A DNA stretch of 44,890 bases from Acidobacteriota bacterium. GTDB taxonomy: Bacteria; Pseudomonadota; Alphaproteobacteria; Acetobacterales; Acetobacteraceae. The notes under the pieces are model-generated. The model had not been told where the DNA came from. It saw only the letters and a list, made by a program, of their open reading frames with translations, and did no database searches. Of this stretch, positions 25,010 to 33,398 are shown piece after piece (the stretch's first letter is position 1; each line of letters opens with the position of its first letter). Position numbers and translations under genes: made by a program. The stretch covers positions 1 through 44,890 of the forward strand of contig CAJCIS010000041.1 in assembly GCA_903970435.1 (NCBI GenBank). The letters run 5' to 3'.

Positions 25010-25888
25010 GTGACCGACACTGCCGCACGTTCATGGCTGTTCGCGCCGGGCGACAGCGCGCGGAAGATGGAGAAAGCGACCGCCGGCGCCGCGGATATCG
25101 TCATCATCGACCTCGAGGATGCGGTCGCCGAAGACGCAAAGGCCGGCACGCGGCCCATCGTTGCGGAATTTCTGCACGCGCACGCGGCACAGCGCCGGCG
25201 GCTCTGGGTGCGGATCAATCCAATCCAGTCGGCGCACGCGCTTGCCGACCTCGCCGCCATCATGCCGGCCGGTCCGGGCGGCATCATGTTGCCGAAGCCA
25301 CGCGGGCGCGCGGACGCGGAACTGTTGCACCATTATCTGACCGCTCTGGAAGCCGCAGCCGGTCTTTCTCAAGGCGCCACCAAGGTCATTCTCCTTGTGA
25401 CCGAGACGCCCGAAAGCATGCTGGCCACAGGCAGCTACGCCGGTGTGCCCCGCGTCACCGCCATGTCCTGGGGTGCGGAGGATCTTGCGACCGCGCTCGG
25501 CGCCATTGACAATCGTAACGCGGACGGCAGTTACGAATTCACCTATCAACTGGCACGCAGCCTCTGCCTGGTGGGTGCGGCTTCGGCCGGTGTGTCCGCT
25601 ATCGAGACAATTCAAGGTGATTTCCGCGACGAGGCCGGCCTGCGCCGCCGGGTGGCCGAGGTGCGGCGCGCCGGATTCCGCGGCATGCTGGCGATCCACC
25701 CGGCGCAGGTCGATGTGATCAACGAGGCTTTTACGCCGAGTGAAGCGGAACGCGCATCGGCGCAGGAAATTGTCGATCTGTTCGCGGCCAATCCTGGTGC
25801 CGGCACAATTGGCCATAAGGGTGCCATGCTGGACCGGCCGTATCTGATACGGGCACAGGCAGTGCTGGCGCTTGCGGCGTCGCGATGA
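25010..25888 (+). CDS. HpcH/HpaI aldolase-like CoA-ester lyase (CitE family)
   Basis: 292 aa from GTG 25010, with AGGAGAGG (24993-25000) nine bases upstream. Motifs: RSWLFAPGDSARKM, DIVIIDLEDAVAEDAK (metal-binding Glu/Asp), LWVRINPIQSAHA, VTETPESML, SWGAEDLATALGA and MLAIHPAQVDVINEAF. These are the markers of CitE-like malyl/citramalyl-CoA lyases. Cleaves a beta-hydroxyacyl-CoA into two smaller pieces, typically releasing acetyl-CoA plus a keto acid. Its TGA overlaps the ATG of the CoA-transferase (25885-25888). The pairing resembles RipC (lyase) with RipA (transferase) in itaconate degradation. Confidence 0.9.
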   Translation: MTDTAARSWLFAPGDSARKMEKATAGAADIVIIDLEDAVAEDAKAGTRPIVAEFLHAHAAQRRRLWVRINPIQSAHALADLAAIMPAGPGGIMLPKPRGRADAELLHHYLTALEAAAGLSQGATKVILLVTETPESMLATGSYAGVPRVTAMSWGAEDLATALGAIDNRNADGSYEFTYQLARSLCLVGAASAGVSAIETIQGDFRDEAGLRRRVAEVRRAGFRGMLAIHPAQVDVINEAFTPSEAERASAQEIVDLFAANPGAGTIGHKGAMLDRPYLIRAQAVLALAASR

Positions 25889-27159
25889 CACTTTCAACGG
25901 ATGCCGACAGGCTAAGGCTCGATGAATTTCTGCGCCGGGGGGACCGCATCGTGTGGGGCCAGGCGTGCGGCGAACCCACAACGCTGGTTGAGGCGCTCAT
26001 TGCTCAGGCGGACAGTATCGGCGACCTCTCGGCGTTCGCGGCCACCAGTTTTTCGGGCATCCTGAATGCGGCGGCGGCGGCAAAACTCAACCTCTCCAGC
26101 ATGGGCGCCATCGGCGCGTTGCGCACCATCGCCGCCACCGGGCAGCTTGGCATTGTGCCTTGTCATGTCAGCCAAGTCGGGCCGATGATCGCGCAGGGGC
26201 TGATCGGGTGCGACGCCGCGTTTGTGCAGGTCAGCCCGCCGGATGCGAACGGAAATCACAGTTTTGGCCTGATCAACGATTTCGTGCAAGCCGCCGTGGC
26301 GAAGGCCCGCGTGGTCATTGCTGAAGTGAATGTGTGCGTGCCGTTCACGCTGGGCGATGCTATGCTGCCGGCCGCACGGATCGACTGCGCGGTGCACGTC
26401 GCGCGGCCGCCGGTGGAGGTTGCGCCGTCACCGATCGCCGACACCGACCTTGCCATCGCCAGGATCGTTGCCGGCTATATCGGCGACGGCGCCGTGCTTC
26501 AGGTGGGGATCGGTGCGGTACCGGACGCGATTCTGCGGCTGCTGCACGACCGAAGCGACCTCGGTGTTCATTCCGGCATGATTGGCGATGGGCTGGTCGA
26601 TCTGGTGCAGGCAGGTGTAATCACCAACGCGTCCAAGCCGATCGACGCCGGCATTTCCATCACCGGCGCACTGATCGGCACCAAGATTCTATATGATTTC
26701 GCCGACCGCAATCCGCAGATCGGCATGCGCGCTTCCAGCTACACACACGATGCCGAAGTGCTCGCGCGCATCCGGCGATTCGTTACCATCAACTCGGCGC
26801 TCGAAGTGGATTTGACCGGGCAGGTGAATGCCGAACAGAGCGGCAATAATTATCTCGGCGGTACCGGCGGGCAGGTGGATTATGTGCGTGCCGGCAGCCG
26901 TTCGCCGGGCGGCCGTTCCATTATCGCACTCCCCGCGACGGCGCGGGGCGGCAAGCTCAGCCGCATCGTGGCCACCCTGTCCGGCCCCGTCACGACCGCC
27001 CGCGCCGAGGTGGACGTGATCGTCACCGAGTTCGGCGCGGCCGAGCTCCGGGGCCAAACGCTCGCCGAACGCACGCGCCGCCTGGTCGCCATTGCCCATC
27101 CGGATTTTCGCGACGCGCTGGACCAGGCAGCGCACGCCATTCAACGCAGAGGTTTCTGA
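25885..27159 (+). CDS. Acetyl-CoA hydrolase/transferase-family CoA-transferase (Cat1/RipA-like)
   Basis: 424 aa. Class I CoA-transferase related to 4-hydroxybutyrate CoA-transferase. Markers: QVSPPDANGNHSFGLINDF, VLQVGIGAVPDAIL, HSGMIGDGLVDL, NSALEVDLTGQVNAEQSG (contains the catalytic Glu) and TEFGAAELRGQTLAER. Moves CoA from succinyl- or acetyl-CoA to an organic acid. It is translationally coupled on both sides: its ATG overlaps the lyase stop, and its TGA overlaps the hydratase ATG (27157-27161). This lyase-transferase-hydratase unit suggests activation, hydration and cleavage of a short dicarboxylate or branched acid. Confidence 0.9.
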   Translation: MTLSTDADRLRLDEFLRRGDRIVWGQACGEPTTLVEALIAQADSIGDLSAFAATSFSGILNAAAAAKLNLSSMGAIGALRTIAATGQLGIVPCHVSQVGPMIAQGLIGCDAAFVQVSPPDANGNHSFGLINDFVQAAVAKARVVIAEVNVCVPFTLGDAMLPAARIDCAVHVARPPVEVAPSPIADTDLAIARIVAGYIGDGAVLQVGIGAVPDAILRLLHDRSDLGVHSGMIGDGLVDLVQAGVITNASKPIDAGISITGALIGTKILYDFADRNPQIGMRASSYTHDAEVLARIRRFVTINSALEVDLTGQVNAEQSGNNYLGGTGGQVDYVRAGSRSPGGRSIIALPATARGGKLSRIVATLSGPVTTARAEVDVIVTEFGAAELRGQTLAERTRRLVAIAHPDFRDALDQAAHAIQRRGF

Positions 27160-27926
27160 TGAACGACGCAGTTCTGTTCGAGGCGCGCGACGACGGCATC
27201 GCCGTCATCACCCTCAATCGGCCGGACGCCAGGAACGCCCTCGGCAAGGATATTCGCGACGGCCTGTTTGCCGCGTGGGATCGTTTTGAGCGCGATCCGG
27301 CACTGCACGTCGCCATCCTGACCGGCACGGGCGACCGCGCTTTTTGTGCCGGCGGCGATTTGAAGGAAATGACCGAGCTGCACCTCACCGTGCCGCCGCG
27401 GGACATGTTTCCGGTGCCGGGCGACACGATCGAGGTGAGCAAGCCGACGATCGCGGCAGTGAACGGCGTGGCCTTCGCCGGCGGCTGGATGATTGCGCAG
27501 GCCTGCGACTTGTGCGTTGCCAGCACGCATGCGCAATTCGCCATTACGGAAGTGAAGGTGGGCAGAAGCTCGCCGTGGGCGGCGCCGCTGATCCACATGA
27601 TTCCGCAACGCATCATGATGGAAATCGTGCTCACCGGAAAACCGATTACCGCGCAGCGCGCCTACGAAATCGGCCTGGTCAATCGCCTGGCCGAACCCGC
27701 GCGGTTGATGGAGGTGGCGCTGGCGCTGGCCGCCGACATCCTGGCCGGCGCGCCGCTATCGGTGCGGGCGGCGCGGGAGATGGTGATGCTCGCCACCGAA
27801 ATGGGCCGGACGGCCGCTCTGCGCGCCGCGCGGCATGCGTCGGAGACAGCTTATCGCAGCGACGATGCGCAGGAAGGTCCAAAGGCGTTTGCCGAAAAAC
27901 GAAGGCCAGAGTGGAAGGGAAGGTAA
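27159..27926 (+). CDS. Enoyl-CoA hydratase/isomerase (crotonase family)
   Basis: 255 aa. Hydrates an enoyl-CoA to the 3-hydroxyacyl-CoA. Oxyanion-hole motifs are AFCAGGDLKEM (about 66-76) and AVNGVAFAGGW (about 101-111). A Glu lies in the FAITEVKVGRSSP segment at the position used by catalytic Glu144. The second catalytic Glu position (rat ECH Glu164) is not obvious here. Starts at the ATG overlapping the CoA-transferase stop. The TAA at 27924-27926 sits at the edge of a family A element. Confidence 0.92.
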   Translation: MNDAVLFEARDDGIAVITLNRPDARNALGKDIRDGLFAAWDRFERDPALHVAILTGTGDRAFCAGGDLKEMTELHLTVPPRDMFPVPGDTIEVSKPTIAAVNGVAFAGGWMIAQACDLCVASTHAQFAITEVKVGRSSPWAAPLIHMIPQRIMMEIVLTGKPITAQRAYEIGLVNRLAEPARLMEVALALAADILAGAPLSVRAAREMVMLATEMGRTAALRAARHASETAYRSDDAQEGPKAFAEKRRPEWKGR

Positions 27927-28064
27927 GAAAGAACCTCTCTTTTGAAAAAAAGAAGCAAAAAACTCTTGTCTCTGGGCGCGCGCAGCTCAATTCGAATTGA
28001 TCCGCGTGTGCCAATGAGCAAAAGTTTTTTGGTTCTTTTTTTCAAAAAAGAACGACTTCCTTCC
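27921..28064. repeat. Family A element, inverted pair
   Basis: Copies at about 27921-27970 and 28018-28064 facing each other, between the hydratase stop and the CoA-ligase start (28082). The ligase has no clear Shine-Dalgarno because the right copy's pyrimidine-rich end lies directly upstream. Confidence 0.85.
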
Positions 28065-28081
28065 TTTTCTTGACTTGGACC

Positions 28082-29593
28082 ATGACAAGCCAATTAAACC
28101 CCGAACGGGTGCTGATCATCGACGGCGCGCACCGGCTAGATTGCCGCACTCTGCACGACCAGGCAACAAGCCTTGCTCAGTCGATCCTCGCACGTATGCC
28201 GGCCGGCAGCGTGGTGTCCTTCATGCTGCCGAACTGGCACGAGGCTGCCATCATCTATCACGCCGCGTCGCTCGCCGGCATGGTGGTGCACCCAATCCTG
28301 CCGTCGTTGCGCGACCGTGATCTGCTGTTCGCGCTACAGGATACGGCCAGCCGCATGGTTTTCATTCCGGTACAATTTCGCAACCACGATTTCGTGGCCA
28401 TGCTGGGCCGGGTCGCCGCGCAATTGCCGGCGCCGCCGGAAATCGTGCTGGTTCGAGGCCATGAAGGCGGGCACACGCAATTTGCGACACTGCTGCATGG
28501 CGATCCGGCGCAGGCGCTGCCGCATGTCGATCCCGATGCGGCGCGAATAGTGCTCTACACGTCCGGCACCACCGGCCGCCCCAAAGGCGTGCTGCACAGC
28601 CATAATTCGCTGCATGCGCTGGCGCGCCAGATCGGCGACAATTGGCTGGTGGCGGAAGGCGATCGCTTCCTGGTGCCATCGCCGATCAGCCATATCGGCG
28701 GATCCATTTACGCGTTCGAATGCCCCCTCCTGCTGGGCGTCACCGCGGTGCTGATGGATCGCTGGAATGCCGACGAGGCCGTGCGGCTCGCGTCCACCGA
28801 GCGCTGGACGCACATGGCCGGTGCCACGCCGTTTCTGGAGCAGTTGCTCGCCGCTTCCCGCAGTGCGGACACAAGGCTGCCCAATTTGAAACTGTTCATC
28901 TGCGGTGGCGCGTCGGTGCCGCCGTCGCTGATCCGCGAGGCGGCCGGACATTTTTCGCAAGCGGTCGTGACACGCGTTTACGGCTCGACCGAAGTGCCGG
29001 TCACAACAATCGGCTCGGTGGATCGCGGGGACGTTGCGCATGCCGCCACCACCGATGGCCGCGCCGGCATTGCCGGCATCAAGCTCGCCGCGCATCCGGG
29101 CGCGCCGCAGGGTGAGGGAGAAATCCGCGCGCGCGGCCCGCAAATGTTCGTGGGCTATCTGCACGCCGAAGACGAAGCCGGGGCGTTCGACGAAGAAGGT
29201 TATTTTTGCACCGGCGACCTCGGCCGCTGGGAAGATGGCGACTACCTCGTCGTGACCGGCCGCGCCAAGGACATCATCATCCGGCTCGGTGAAAACATTG
29301 CGCCGAAGGAGATCGAGGACGTTCTGATCCATCACCCCGCCATTGCCGAGATTGCCATCGTTGGCCTTCCCGACGCCAGAACGGGGGAGCGGGCGTGCGC
29401 GGTCATTGTCCCGGCTGGCGACCCGGCCCCCACGCTTGCCGACCTGCGTGTATTTCTGGAAGCGCAAGGATTGGCCCGCTTCAAATTCCCCGAACAGGTC
29501 GTTCTCCAGGACAATCTGCCCCGCAACGACGCCGGCAAGATCCTCAAGGACCGCCTGCGGGCCGCCATCCTGGCAAAGATGAAGAAGCAATGA
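28082..29593 (+). CDS. AMP-forming acyl-CoA synthetase
   Basis: 503 aa. Activates a carboxylic acid through an acyl-adenylate to its CoA thioester. Motifs: P-loop VLYTSGTTGRPKGVLHSH (about 157-174), RVYGSTEVPVTT (A5), YFCTGDLGRWEDGDYLV (A7 Asp), RAKDIIIRLGENIAPKEIE (A8) and NDAGKILKDRL with the catalytic A10 Lys. Similar to cyclohexanecarboxylate/medium-chain CoA ligases; exact acid unknown. ATG 28082 is preferred to the upstream TTG 28070. Its TGA overlaps the ATG of the SDR (29590), so the pair is translationally coupled. Confidence 0.93.
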   Translation: MTSQLNPERVLIIDGAHRLDCRTLHDQATSLAQSILARMPAGSVVSFMLPNWHEAAIIYHAASLAGMVVHPILPSLRDRDLLFALQDTASRMVFIPVQFRNHDFVAMLGRVAAQLPAPPEIVLVRGHEGGHTQFATLLHGDPAQALPHVDPDAARIVLYTSGTTGRPKGVLHSHNSLHALARQIGDNWLVAEGDRFLVPSPISHIGGSIYAFECPLLLGVTAVLMDRWNADEAVRLASTERWTHMAGATPFLEQLLAASRSADTRLPNLKLFICGGASVPPSLIREAAGHFSQAVVTRVYGSTEVPVTTIGSVDRGDVAHAATTDGRAGIAGIKLAAHPGAPQGEGEIRARGPQMFVGYLHAEDEAGAFDEEGYFCTGDLGRWEDGDYLVVTGRAKDIIIRLGENIAPKEIEDVLIHHPAIAEIAIVGLPDARTGERACAVIVPAGDPAPTLADLRVFLEAQGLARFKFPEQVVLQDNLPRNDAGKILKDRLRAAILAKMKKQ

Positions 29594-30393
29594 TCGGCGA
29601 AGACCCGCTGGATCTGGGCGGACAGGTGGCTTTCATTTCGGGGGCGGGCCAAGGCGCCGGCCGGGCGATCGCGCTCGCCCTTGCGCGGCACAATGCAGGC
29701 GGGGTCGCGGTAAATGATTTCATGCCGGAACGGGCGGCTGCCGTTGCGATGGAAATCAAAACGCTGGGCGTGCCGGCGGTGGCAGCGCCGGCCGACGTGG
29801 GTGATCACGCAGCGGTCGCATCTTCCATGGCGGAGGCCGCATCCGTGCTAGGCCCGATCACCATCCTTGTGAACAATGCGGGAAATGCCGGGCCACATTC
29901 CGTGATGGGTCTGTCCCCGCTTTTCTGGGAGAGCGATCCAAATGACTGGGACCGCTATTTTCGGACCAATCTGCAAGGGGTGATGAATTGCTGCCACGTC
30001 GCGGTGCCGGGCATGATTGCGCAGGGCAAGGGGCGGATCGTCACGATCGTTTCGGATGCGGGGCGCGCGGGCGAGGCGCGGCTCGTTGCGTATTCAGCGG
30101 CAAAGGCCGGGGCGGCGGGATTTGTGCGCGCCTTGGCGCGGGAAACCGGCAGGTTCGGCATTACCGCGAACGCGATTTCGCTCTCCACGCTGGAGCCGCC
30201 GCTCGACGGGTCGGCCAGGGCGGAATTCCTTGCCAGTGACCGCGCCCGCGCTCACGTCGCGCGCTACGTGATCCGCCGTTTCGGCACGCCGGACGATGTG
30301 GCCAATATGGTGCTTTTTCTGTGCTCGGACGCCGCGTCGTGGATTACCGGGCAAACCTATCCCGTGAATGGCGGTTACGCGTTTGCGCTGTAG
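29590..30393 (+). CDS. SDR-family oxidoreductase
   Basis: 267 aa. SGAGQGAGRA cofactor motif (about 17-26), NNAGNAGP, IVTIVSDAGRAGE with the catalytic Ser, and YSAAKAGAAG with Tyr/Lys. A 3-hydroxyacyl-CoA or ring-alcohol dehydrogenase is likely given coupling to the CoA ligase. The ATG at 29590 overlaps the ligase TGA; the open frame upstream lies within the ligase and is not used. Convergent with the MarR gene across a family B region. Confidence 0.92.
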   Translation: MIGEDPLDLGGQVAFISGAGQGAGRAIALALARHNAGGVAVNDFMPERAAAVAMEIKTLGVPAVAAPADVGDHAAVASSMAEAASVLGPITILVNNAGNAGPHSVMGLSPLFWESDPNDWDRYFRTNLQGVMNCCHVAVPGMIAQGKGRIVTIVSDAGRAGEARLVAYSAAKAGAAGFVRALARETGRFGITANAISLSTLEPPLDGSARAEFLASDRARAHVARYVIRRFGTPDDVANMVLFLCSDAASWITGQTYPVNGGYAFAL

Positions 30394-30513
30394 GAAGAAG
30401 GCCGGGGCTCTGTCCCCGAACCCGTTACGCGAATGCGTGCTTCGCACGCACCCGTTACGCGAATGCGTGCTTCGCACGACGGGGCCTGAGGCCCCAAACC
30501 CCATTTGGAAACA
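30394..30513. repeat. Family B GC-rich hairpins with a 2 x 30-bp tandem repeat
   Basis: Between convergent stops. The first hairpin region has GGCCGGGGCTCTGTCCCCG. It is followed by two nearly identical 30-base units (30421-30450 and 30451-30480, differing only in the last two bases), each with a 6-bp stem GCGTGC-TTC-GCACGC. GGGGCC-TGA-GGCCCC (30481-30495) then forms another stem. Compare the element at 35312-35559. Confidence 0.8.
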
Positions 30514-30530
30514 GCCATGTTGCCCGGTCC

Positions 30531-31025
30531 CTATTCCCTGACCTCCCCGCACGAAACAGGTTCCAAGGACTTGTCCTGAGCGGGGTCCCGCGCACCGAGA
30601 TTCTGCGCTATCCTGCCGAGCAGGGTGTTGAGCAAATCGATGTCCGAATCATCGAGGTTTGCAAACACCGCGGCTTCGTAGGAAGCGGCTTCCGTCGCTA
30701 TTTTCGCCAGCAAGGGTTCGGCGGCCGGAGTCAAAGCGACGCGGTAGGCGCGGCGATCCTGCGGATGCTGCCGCCGTTCGATCAGCCCGTCGGCAACCAG
30801 GCGATCGATCAGCCGGCAGGCGGTCACGTCGGTGACTTCGAGCCGCGCCGCGAGTTCGCGCTGCGTCGCGTCCGGGTTGCTGGACACAGCGGCAATGAGC
30901 ACCCATTTGGCGCGGGTCACGCCGATCGCCTCCACCCGCTCGTCAAAACCCTGCCGAAGCTGACGGGCCAGGACCGTCATCTTGAGGCCGATCGACCGTT
31001 TGCGCCCACTATGCGGCAGGTTCAT
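30531..31025 (-). CDS. MarR-family transcriptional regulator
   Basis: 164 aa from ATG 31025. Winged helix-turn-helix: ATQRELAARLEVTDVTACRL (recognition helix), IDRLVADGLIERRQHPQDRR (wing with the family's D-R-R) and AYRVALTPAAEPLL. MarR proteins are dimeric repressors that often respond to aromatic or lipophilic acids or their CoA esters. It could regulate the adjacent E1 alpha/beta genes or the CoA-ligase operon. Convergent with the SDR gene; no operator was identified. Confidence 0.9.
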   Translation of the reverse strand: MNLPHSGRKRSIGLKMTVLARQLRQGFDERVEAIGVTRAKWVLIAAVSSNPDATQRELAARLEVTDVTACRLIDRLVADGLIERRQHPQDRRAYRVALTPAAEPLLAKIATEAASYEAAVFANLDDSDIDLLNTLLGRIAQNLGARDPAQDKSLEPVSCGEVRE

Positions 31026-31056
31026 GCCATAAGAAGTAGAGCGCGCCCCCAAAAAG

Positions 31057-31100
31057 CAAAAGTTTTTTGGTTCTTTTTTTCAAAGAAGAACGGCTCCCTG
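31057..31100. repeat. Family A element after the E1 beta gene
   Basis: Near-consensus copy directly after the E1 beta stop (31108, minus strand), GGAAG-like side proximal, with one arm mismatch (AAAGAAGAAC). Confidence 0.85.
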
Positions 31101-31107
31101 CCTTTGC

Positions 31108-32100
31108 CTACCCCATAACAGAAAGCACCGCCGCAACAACCGCATCCGGCTGCACAAGGAACGCATTTTCCAACGGCTTGGAAAACGGCACCGGCGAATA
31201 AGGCGCCCCCAGCCGCCGCACCGGGCCCTTCAGCAGACCGAACAACGCCTCATGGATGGTTGCCGCAATTTCGGCGCCGACGCCAAAGCTGCGCACGGCT
31301 TCGTGCACCAGCACCGCGCGCCCGGTTTTGCGCACCGAGGCCAGAACGCAGTCGCGGTCCCAGGGCGCCACGGTGCGCAGGTCGATCAGCTCGGCCGAAA
31401 TGCCCTCCTCGGCCAGCTTCTTGACCGCCTCGCGGGCCGTGATCACCATGCCGGAATAAGCAACGATCGTGACATCGTTGCCTTCCTGGATGATATTCGC
31501 GCGGCCCAGCTCGATGGGCCCCTGATCGTCCGGCACGTCTTCCGGCACGAACAACGTCCGCATGCTCTCGATGAAAATGCAGGGGTCGGGATCGGCAATG
31601 CAGGAGAGCATCAGGCCCTTGTAGTCGGCCGGGCAGGAGGGTGCGACAACTTTCAGCCCTGCGGTATGCGCGAACCACGCTTCCAGGTGATCGGCGTGCT
31701 GGCCCGCGGTGGAGGCGCCGGCGCCGGTCAGCATATGGATCGTGATCGGCACCTGGCTTTGCCCGCCGGACATGAAACGAAGTTTGGCCGCGTGATTGAC
31801 GATCATGTCCATGGCAATGGTGGTGAAATTCATCAGCATGATTTCGGCGATCGGCCGATAGCCGCCGAGTGCGGCGCCGATGGCGGCGCCGATGATGGCC
31901 TGCTCGGAAATCGGCGTGGATTTTACACGATCATCGCCAAACCGGGTCGACAATCCGCGCGTGGTGCCGACAACGCCGCCGCCTTCCGGATCGGCCACAT
32001 CCTCGCCCAGCAGGATCACTTTCGGATCGGCGGCCATTGCCTCGGCAATCGCGGCATTCACCGCCTGCAGCGCATTCATTTTCGTGGTCGGGGCGCTCAC
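31108..32100 (-). CDS. 2-oxoacid/acetoin dehydrogenase E1 component, beta subunit
   Basis: 330 aa. Transketolase-like pyrimidine-binding domain: ALQAVNAAIAEAMAADPKVI, LLGEDVADPEGGGVVGTT, STPISEQAIIGAAIGAALGG and the C-terminal LIDLRTVAPWDRDCVLASV with HEAVRSFGVGAEIAATI. Forms an alpha2beta2 ThDP enzyme with the E1 alpha gene, whose TGA overlaps this ATG (32097-32100). In a catabolic island the AcoB-like form may act on acetoin or a branched 2-oxoacid. The complete complex would also need E2 and E3, which are not in this window. Confidence 0.93.
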   Translation of the reverse strand: MSAPTTKMNALQAVNAAIAEAMAADPKVILLGEDVADPEGGGVVGTTRGLSTRFGDDRVKSTPISEQAIIGAAIGAALGGYRPIAEIMLMNFTTIAMDMIVNHAAKLRFMSGGQSQVPITIHMLTGAGASTAGQHADHLEAWFAHTAGLKVVAPSCPADYKGLMLSCIADPDPCIFIESMRTLFVPEDVPDDQGPIELGRANIIQEGNDVTIVAYSGMVITAREAVKKLAEEGISAELIDLRTVAPWDRDCVLASVRKTGRAVLVHEAVRSFGVGAEIAATIHEALFGLLKGPVRRLGAPYSPVPFSKPLENAFLVQPDAVVAAVLSVMG

Positions 32101-33098
32101 AGGGCAATCTCCGTGGCGAACACATCGCGCCGCAATTCATCGACCGAGGGAAATTCGCTGCCAAGCGCAAACTGCATCGCATCCTCGACTTCGGCGGTTA
32201 TGTCCTTGTGCATGTCGGCGAGCCCCTGTTCGGTGGCGACGCCGCTTTCCAGCAGGCGCGCGCGGAAGGCGGGGATCGGGTCGCGCGCCATGGCGGCCGC
32301 CTTTTCCGCCTTGTCCATGTACTTGTCGTCGTCGCCGAACACGTGGCCGAGAAACCGGAACGTTATCGCCTCGATCAGCGTCGGGCCGCCGCCGTCGCGC
32401 GCGCGTTCGATGGCCTCGCGCGCGGCCGCGTACATTTCGAACGGGTCGTTGCCGTCCACCGTCTCGCCCGGCATGTCGTAGCTGCCGGCGCGCTTGGCGA
32501 CACGGTCCACCGCGGTGCATTTATCGAAACGGCTATGCTCGGCATAGCGGTTGTTCTGGCACACGAATATGACCGGCAATTTCCACAGCGAAGCGAGGTT
32601 CAGGCTTTCATGGAAGGCCCCGATGTTGGAGGCGCCGTCACCGAAATAGGCGACCGTGACGCGGCGGCTGCCGTCGAGTTTCGCCGCCCAGGCCAGGCCG
32701 TTGGCGATCGGCATCGAGGAGCCGACGATGCCCGTGGTGACCATCACACCGCTTTCCGGGTGCGTAATATGCATCGGGCCGCCCTTGCCCTTGCACGTGC
32801 CGGTGACACGTCCGGCGATTTCCGCCCACAGCGGACGCAGCGGCACGCCCTTGGCAACCATGTCGTGTATGCCACGATAAATCGTGCAGATCGTGTCGTC
32901 CGGATTGAGATTGACCGAAACGGCGGACGGGATCACTTCCTGGCCGCGCGCGGAGTAATAGGGCATTTGCAGCCGGCCCTGCTTGATGGTGCGGATGGTT
33001 GCATCATCGTTCCGCTCGATGCGGATCATGCGCCGGTAGATGTCCAGCTGCGTTGCCGCGTCTGGCATCGCGCGGTTCGCGCCTCGTTCCTGGTGCAT
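32097..33098 (-). CDS. 2-oxoacid/acetoin dehydrogenase E1 component, alpha subunit
   Basis: 333 aa. ThDP-binding motif GDGASNIGAFHESLNLASLW (GDG at 153-155) ending in NNRYAEHS (Asn182-183), as in AcoA/PdhA. Other matches: RGIHDMVAKGVPLRPLWAEI and KGKGGPMH. The start ATG 33098 has AGGAG five bases upstream. Overlaps the beta-subunit gene by four bases. A free lipoyl-domain gene lies 69 bases upstream in the same operon, separated by a family A element. Confidence 0.93.
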   Translation of the reverse strand: MHQERGANRAMPDAATQLDIYRRMIRIERNDDATIRTIKQGRLQMPYYSARGQEVIPSAVSVNLNPDDTICTIYRGIHDMVAKGVPLRPLWAEIAGRVTGTCKGKGGPMHITHPESGVMVTTGIVGSSMPIANGLAWAAKLDGSRRVTVAYFGDGASNIGAFHESLNLASLWKLPVIFVCQNNRYAEHSRFDKCTAVDRVAKRAGSYDMPGETVDGNDPFEMYAAAREAIERARDGGGPTLIEAITFRFLGHVFGDDDKYMDKAEKAAAMARDPIPAFRARLLESGVATEQGLADMHKDITAEVEDAMQFALGSEFPSVDELRRDVFATEIAL

Positions 33099-33119
33099 GG
33101 GGCTCCTAGACGTCTATGG

Positions 33120-33164
33120 AAGGAAGTCGTTCTTTTTTGAAAAAAAGAACCAAAAAACTTTTAT
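33120..33164. repeat. Family A element between lipoyl-domain and E1 alpha genes
   Basis: Consensus copy filling most of the 69-base spacer. GGAAG side faces E1 alpha, the CTTTT side faces the lipoyl gene stop (33168). It could tune read-through within this operon. Confidence 0.88.
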
Positions 33165-33167
33165 CTG

Positions 33168-33398
33168 TTATTCGATCGTGCCCAGGACGGTGCCGACTTC
33201 GTAGGTGGCGCCTGCGGGCTTGAGGATGCGAAGCGTGCCGGTGGCGGGGGCCTCTATCTCATTGGCGGATTTTTCCGCCTCCAGCAAGAAAAGCGCCTGG
33301 CCCTCGCTGACGGTCTGCCCGTCCTCGGCCAGCCATTCGGCCAGATCACCCTCCGTCATGGCGAAGCCAATCTTGGGGAGCAGAATTTCGGTTGCCAT
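33168..33398 (-). CDS. Stand-alone lipoyl/biotinyl-domain protein
   Basis: 76 aa from ATG 33398. One lipoyl domain: ILLPKIGFAMTEGDLAEWLA, then the modification loop LLEAEKSANEIEAPATGTL with the acceptor Lys43 (EKSAN), then AGATYEVGTVLGTIE. E2 acyltransferase catalytic and E1/E3-binding segments are missing. The long open frame upstream of the ATG (to 33485) has no homology. Lies at the head of the E1 alpha/beta operon, so it probably serves as the swinging-arm carrier for that E1, which is unusual without an E2 core. A biotin carrier role is less likely because the EKSAN context and the neighbours point to lipoyl. Confidence 0.88.
   Translation of the reverse strand: MATEILLPKIGFAMTEGDLAEWLAEDGQTVSEGQALFLLEAEKSANEIEAPATGTLRILKPAGATYEVGTVLGTIE

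Noticed and set aside
28334-29590. 418-residue open frame opposite the CoA ligase
   Set aside because: Antisense shadow of a gene with all AMP-ligase motifs; no domain or start signal.
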